In this document: positions 5,988 to 9,560 of the stretch, in pieces
Layout of the letters: every line of letters begins with the position of its first letter
Numbering within the stretch: position 1 is the stretch's first letter
Assembly: GCA_945643825.1 (NCBI GenBank)
Contig: CALZEZ010000034.1
Location: 1-9,560, forward strand
Direction: 5' to 3'
From: an uncultured Lachnospiraceae bacterium
Lineage (GTDB): Bacteria; Bacillota; Clostridia; Lachnospirales; Lachnospiraceae
Length of the DNA: 9,560 nt
Notes under the pieces: model-generated
The model's input: only the letters and a program-made list of their open reading frames with translations
Told to the model about the DNA's origin: nothing
The model's database searches: none
Position numbers and translations under genes: made by a program

Positions 5988-8732
5988 TTGGACAAATACG
6001 AATATAAGGTTCGCGCAGATGAAATCAAACGACTTGTCACTGAAGGAGACTATGCCGCTGCGATGGAAATTTGCGATACGATTGACTGGAACAGAGTAAA
6101 GAGTGTCATGATGCTTTGTACCGTCAGCGATATCTACAAAATAAACAGAAGATACGAGGATAGTAAGAATATCCTCCTTTTAGCCTACGATCGTCATCCG
6201 GGAGGAAGACAGATCGTCTATTCGCTATGCGAGCTTTCCATCAAGCTCGAAGAGTATGTACAGGCTATCGAATATTATAAGGAATATGCCCAACTTGCAC
6301 CGAAGGATGCCGGTCTTTATATCCTGCTTTATAAGCTCTACGAAGCGCAGGATGCAAGTCTCGATGAGCGCATTGATACACTAAAGAAGCTGAAGGAACG
6401 GGAATACAAGGAAAAATGGGCCTACGAGTTGGCTTACCTGTATCACCGGAATGGCAATGTTACAGACTGTATTGATGAGTGTGACGAGCTGATTCTCTGG
6501 TTTGGCGAGGGCAAATATGTGATGAAGGCGATGGAGCTTAAGATGCTTCATGCTGCACTGACTCCGGATCAGCAGGCAAAATACGATCTCTGGACGAGAA
6601 AGAGAACGACACCAGAGTCGGTCGTTTCCGGAAACAGCTTCACAAAGATTATGGACAAGCCCGCGGATCAGGCATATTTTGAGACCCCGAGTGCAGCTGT
6701 GGTTGATGCGCCTACGACGGAGCTGCCTTCAAAGGAAATTGATATCCATGTCAAAACGATGGATGTGGGACAGTATAATACCATCAATCTGCAAAAGGCG
6801 TTGGCCGAGAGCATGAAGGAGGTTTTGCCTCCGGAGCAGCCCAGGACAGAAGCTGCTTTTGATGAGACCGATGTCATGGAAACACAGGAAGCCTTTGTGG
6901 AAGGAATTCCTATGCGAAGAATTGATCCTGATGCGTCGGAACTGTTCTTTGAGGATAAAACAGGGGAGCTTGCACCGGTTGCCGATATGGAAGCAGCACA
7001 AGAGGTTTACCCCACTCCGGAAGCAGCACCTGAGATTCAACCTGCCCCTGAAGTAGCACGTGAGGTTTTCCCCGTCCCGGAAGCAGCACCTGAGATTCAA
7101 CCTGCCCCTGAAGTAGCACGTGAGGTTTACCCTGTTCCCGAGGTGGCGCGTGAGATTTACCCTGCCCCCGAGGTGGCACGAGAGGTCTATCCCGAGACAG
7201 ATAAGAGTGCAGAGCAGCCCCAGTCGGATGCCGACAAGGTGATGCAGGAGATGAAACGGGACTGGACCAACGAACAAAACGGCTTTGACCGGATCCTTTC
7301 CCAGGAATACGACGGACAGATCAGACTGGTCGTTCCTGAGACGGAGCATATAGAGAAACAGATTACCGGACAGATGAGCATTGCGGATATCATGGCAGAG
7401 TGGGAGCGCATGAAGAAGGAAAATGAGAAAAAGCGCGCCGAGGATGTCCGTCGCCATGTTTTGGAACAGACCGGAAATCTGTTTAAAGACTTTGAGATTT
7501 CCAGCAAAAGCGGCTTGTTAGAGCAGCTGGATGCAGGACTTGAGCTTGAGGATGTCGAGCCACAGCAGGAGCCTGCGCCACAGGAGCTTACGACACAGGA
7601 TGACCTGACTACCTTTGCTTTGGAGGATATGGACACGGAGGACGAAGCAGCCGACACAGAGCCACAGGAAATCACGGAAGAGGAAGAGGTATTTAACGGC
7701 GAGCCACAGGAAATCACGGAAGAGGCAGTTAACGACGAAGCACCGGAAGCAGCATCCCCCGACGAAGATGTGTCAGCAAACGCTGGCGAAGAAGCGACAG
7801 TAGCCCCCGAACAGGAAGAAGCAGTAGCCTCTGAACAGGAGGAAGTATCCTCTGAACAGGAGGTATCAGCCTCTAAGCAGGAAACGGCAGACTCCGAAGA
7901 GGAAGCAGAAGCACCGGTATCCTCTGACGAAGAAAATATGGGCGATGACGATGAGCAGGAGGAGTCCGAGGAATCCGAGGTACGTGACTTGACACCCGAG
8001 GAGAAGGAACTGTTTGGACGCTTCATCCAGAACAAGAAGTCCCGTCTCCAGATTATTCAGACCTTGGACAAAATCAGTCTGGCAGCCTACACGGGTAACG
8101 TGATTATCACAGGCGATGAGGGAACCGGAACGATGAAGCTTGCCAAGAATCTGATTCGAGAGGTTCAGGTGACGGATCACAATTTCTCCGGGCGCGTTGC
8201 CAAGATCGGTGCGGTTGTGCTCAATAAGAAGGATATCCCCGAAACGCTCTCCAAGCTGGTAAACGGTGCTCTGATTATCCAGAATGCAGGAAGCCTTTCG
8301 CAGGATGCCGTAAAGGCTCTGTGCAAAACACTGGATACCGAGAACAACGGAATCATTATCCTGTTAGAGGGAACCAGGCGTAGCATAGAACGTCTCTTAG
8401 ACAATTACCCACAGCTGCTGAACTGCTTTAACACCAGAATTGATATAGAGGCACTGGGGGATGACGCTCTTGTTACTTTTGGTAAAAAATATGCCTACCA
8501 GATGGAATATGCGATTGATGACATGGGCACGCTTGCACTGCATACCAGAATTTCCGATATGCAGACAGCGGATCACGCGGTGACGATCTACGAGGTTCGG
8601 GACATCATTGACGAGGCGATCGAGCATGCAGACCGCAAGAGCGTCAAACACTTCTTTGACATTCTGTTTGGTAAAAGATATGACGCTGAGGATATGGTAA
8701 TTCTTAGAGAACAGGACTTCATTATAAAATAA
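5988..8732 (+). CDS. Large TPR protein with acidic linker and degenerate AAA+-like C-terminal domain
   Basis: About 914 residues, function unknown. Residues 5-200 are TPR-like paired helices (e.g. EGDYAAAMEICDTI, RRYEDSKNILLLAYDRHP, EEYVQAIEYYKEYAQLAP), usually a protein-binding scaffold. Residues 200-670 look mostly disordered and become very acidic after ~520. They carry a decapeptide repeat (339-403), a helical motif YNTINLQKALAESM (263-276) and a charged helical island (about 455-505, AEWERMKKENEKKR). Residues 670-914 resemble a CbbX/SpoVK-like AAA+ domain: GNVIITGDEGTGTMKLA at a Walker A position, GALIIQNAGSLS at Walker B, and IILLEGTRRSIERLLDNYP followed by FNTRIDI. Key residues look replaced (Walker A Lys by T715, Walker B Asp-Glu by Q765-N766, the usual SRF arginine by C813), so ATP hydrolysis is doubtful. 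No signal peptide or membrane span, hence cytoplasmic. TTG 5988 was chosen from its ribosome binding site; GTG 5979 would add three residues. glgB follows 19 bases later. Confidence 0.88.
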   Translation: MDKYEYKVRADEIKRLVTEGDYAAAMEICDTIDWNRVKSVMMLCTVSDIYKINRRYEDSKNILLLAYDRHPGGRQIVYSLCELSIKLEEYVQAIEYYKEYAQLAPKDAGLYILLYKLYEAQDASLDERIDTLKKLKEREYKEKWAYELAYLYHRNGNVTDCIDECDELILWFGEGKYVMKAMELKMLHAALTPDQQAKYDLWTRKRTTPESVVSGNSFTKIMDKPADQAYFETPSAAVVDAPTTELPSKEIDIHVKTMDVGQYNTINLQKALAESMKEVLPPEQPRTEAAFDETDVMETQEAFVEGIPMRRIDPDASELFFEDKTGELAPVADMEAAQEVYPTPEAAPEIQPAPEVAREVFPVPEAAPEIQPAPEVAREVYPVPEVAREIYPAPEVAREVYPETDKSAEQPQSDADKVMQEMKRDWTNEQNGFDRILSQEYDGQIRLVVPETEHIEKQITGQMSIADIMAEWERMKKENEKKRAEDVRRHVLEQTGNLFKDFEISSKSGLLEQLDAGLELEDVEPQQEPAPQELTTQDDLTTFALEDMDTEDEAADTEPQEITEEEEVFNGEPQEITEEAVNDEAPEAASPDEDVSANAGEEATVAPEQEEAVASEQEEVSSEQEVSASKQETADSEEEAEAPVSSDEENMGDDDEQEESEESEVRDLTPEEKELFGRFIQNKKSRLQIIQTLDKISLAAYTGNVIITGDEGTGTMKLAKNLIREVQVTDHNFSGRVAKIGAVVLNKKDIPETLSKLVNGALIIQNAGSLSQDAVKALCKTLDTENNGIIILLEGTRRSIERLLDNYPQLLNCFNTRIDIEALGDDALVTFGKKYAYQMEYAIDDMGTLALHTRISDMQTADHAVTIYEVRDIIDEAIEHADRKSVKHFFDILFGKRYDAEDMVILREQDFIIK
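7002..7196 (+). repeat. 30-bp tandem repeat encoding a decapeptide array
   Basis: Six full 30-base units (7002-7181) and a 15-base partial unit encode EVYPxPEVAR/EIQPAPEVAR-type decapeptides in frame inside the TPR protein linker. A 60-base higher-order period is visible: 7021-7068 and 7081-7128 are identical over 48 bases, so units 1-2 were copied as a block to make units 3-4. Units 5-6 have diverged in synonymous positions (gtggcg/gtggca versus gtagca). The Pro/Glu/Val-rich array is probably an extended spacer and may vary in copy number between strains. Confidence 0.93.
7659..7725 (+). repeat. Exact 25-bp direct repeat in the acidic linker
   Basis: Copies at 7659-7683 and 7701-7725 are identical and 42 bases apart in phase, each encoding EPQEITEE. 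They indicate recent in-frame duplication in the acidic linker of the TPR protein. Confidence 0.88.
7807..7884 (+). repeat. Degenerate SEQEE-type repeats in the acidic linker
   Basis: The 15-mer cctctgaacaggagg occurs at 7828-7842 and 7849-7863, with related copies before (PEQEEAVA) and after (SKQET). The 21-base spacing keeps frame. It is low-complexity Glu/Gln/Ser sequence, consistent with slippage-driven growth of a disordered region. Confidence 0.75.
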
Positions 8733-8751
8733 TAGAAATGGGGGACATAAT

Positions 8752-9560
8752 TTGAATAGTATGGCAAAAACAGGAGATGTCGAGAAGGTTTTTATCTCAC
8801 AGGATGATCAGTATATCTTTGCGCAGGGAACGCACTACGATATCTATAAGAAGCTGGGCGCGCACAGATCGGTGGAAAACGGGCAGGAAGGCATGTTTTT
8901 TGCTGTATGGGCACCGAATGCGGCAGCTGTGTATGTGATAGGAAGCTTCAACAACTGGGATGAGAACCAGTATCGGATGGAGAAGCTTGGACCCGGTGGA
9001 ATCCATGCGCTCTTTATTCCGGGCGTTGGAACCGGCGAGCTCTATAAATATCTGATTCATACACCGGACGGACGCAAGCTCTACAAAGCGGATCCGTATG
9101 CAAATGCGGCAGAGCTTCGCCCCGGCAATGCATCCAAGACAACAGATCTGACCGGCTTTGAGTGGCACGATAGTGCGTGGCTTAATGCGAGAGAAAAGAC
9201 GGATCTGTTTAAGCAGCCCATGGCAATCTATGAATGTCACATTGGCTCCTTTATGAAGCATCCGGACGGAACCGAGGATGGTTTTTATAATTACCGCCAG
9301 TTTGCGGATCGTATCGTGGAATACTGTGAGAAGATGCAGTACACCCATGTGGAGCTTATGGGAATCGCGGAGCATCCGTTTGACGGCTCCTGGGGCTACC
9401 AGGTGACCGGCTACTATGCGCCGACCGCAAGATATGGAGACCCCAAGGACTTTATGTATCTGGTTGATAAGCTGCACCAGCACAAGATCGGCGTGATTCT
9501 TGTCTGGGTATCTGCACATTTTGCGACGGATTCGTTTGGTGTTGGGCGGTTCGTTGGGGG
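8752..9560 (+). CDS. glgB: 1,4-alpha-glucan branching enzyme, 5' part (runs off the window)
   Basis: The first ~269 codons of GlgB, open to the window end. GlgB makes alpha-1,6 branches in glycogen by moving oligoglucan chains; it is cytoplasmic, GH13 family. The N-terminus lacks the extra domain of long-form enzymes and goes into a CBM48-like module (about residues 45-130; FAVWAPNAAAVYVIGSFNNW, then LYKYLIHTPDGR and KADPYA). The GH13 barrel opens with AIYECHIGSF (158-167), then VELMGIAEHPFDGSWGYQVTGYYAPT, strongly GlgB-like. The start is set at TTG 8752, six bases after GGGGGA (8740-8745); ATG 8761, three codons on, is the alternative but is 15 bases from that site. The final stretch reads ILVWVSAHFATDSFGV where the family has DWVPAHFP, losing several invariant residues (see findings). 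It sits 19 bases behind the TPR gene with no terminator between, so co-transcription is likely. Confidence 0.92.
   Translation, partial: MNSMAKTGDVEKVFISQDDQYIFAQGTHYDIYKKLGAHRSVENGQEGMFFAVWAPNAAAVYVIGSFNNWDENQYRMEKLGPGGIHALFIPGVGTGELYKYLIHTPDGRKLYKADPYANAAELRPGNASKTTDLTGFEWHDSAWLNAREKTDLFKQPMAIYECHIGSFMKHPDGTEDGFYNYRQFADRIVEYCEKMQYTHVELMGIAEHPFDGSWGYQVTGYYAPTARYGDPKDFMYLVDKLHQHKIGVILVWVSAHFATDSFGVGRFVG

Noticed and set aside
7187..8035. Long serine-rich open frame on the minus strand (about 282 codons)
   Set aside because: It is the antisense of the Glu/Gln-rich linker: GAG/GAA codons read backwards as Ser/Phe/Leu-rich low-complexity sequence. It has no ribosome binding site and no recognisable domain.
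8797..9519. Minus-strand open frame of about 240 codons opposite glgB
   Set aside because: The plus strand encodes clear GlgB motifs throughout; the minus frame resembles no family and has no start signal.

Overview
The window reads as ordinary chromosome from a low-to-moderate-GC Firmicute, most likely a Clostridia/Lachnospiraceae-type bacterium. That placement is an inference from several signs: strong AGGAGGTGA-type ribosome binding sites, use of GTG and TTG starts, a tRNA gene without an encoded CCA, protein sequences of Lachnospiraceae flavour, and a tatD-ksgA pair next to a TPR protein and glgB. No phage, insertion sequence, CRISPR array or rRNA was found.

Layout. (1) 90-3805, +: two tandem paralogous ABC half-exporters, translationally coupled by a 4-nt overlap, probably forming a heterodimer. 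A good intrinsic terminator (3834-3878) closes this unit. (2) 3946-4018, -: a tRNA-Lys(CUU) gene. (3) 4036-4080: a mirror-symmetric promoter with one -35/-10 set on each strand, both TTGCAA-17-TATAAT, sharing the same 45 bp. It fires left into the tRNA and, if the + copy is active, right into tatD. (4) 4143-5855, +: tatD (metal-dependent hydrolase) and ksgA/rsmA (16S rRNA dimethyltransferase). A hairpin plus T-run overlaps the tatD stop codon, and rnmV, which often sits between these genes, is absent. (5) 5905-8732, +: a promoter and a large multidomain protein: N-terminal TPR-like helices, a long acidic and repeat-bearing linker, and a C-terminal domain resembling a CbbX/SpoVK-type AAA+ module whose nucleotide-binding and hydrolysis motifs look degenerate. 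(6) 8752-9560, +: the 5' part of glgB (glycogen branching enzyme), running off the end of the window and 19 nt behind the TPR gene, so probably co-transcribed.

The genes belong to at least three transcription units: export, a tRNA/translation-maintenance unit (tRNA-Lys, tatD, ksgA), and the TPR protein with glycogen synthesis. The two most interesting items are the symmetric promoter and the TPR/pseudo-AAA+ protein. The last ~60 bases of the window depart from the GlgB consensus at several invariant positions, which suggests poor sequence at a contig end.
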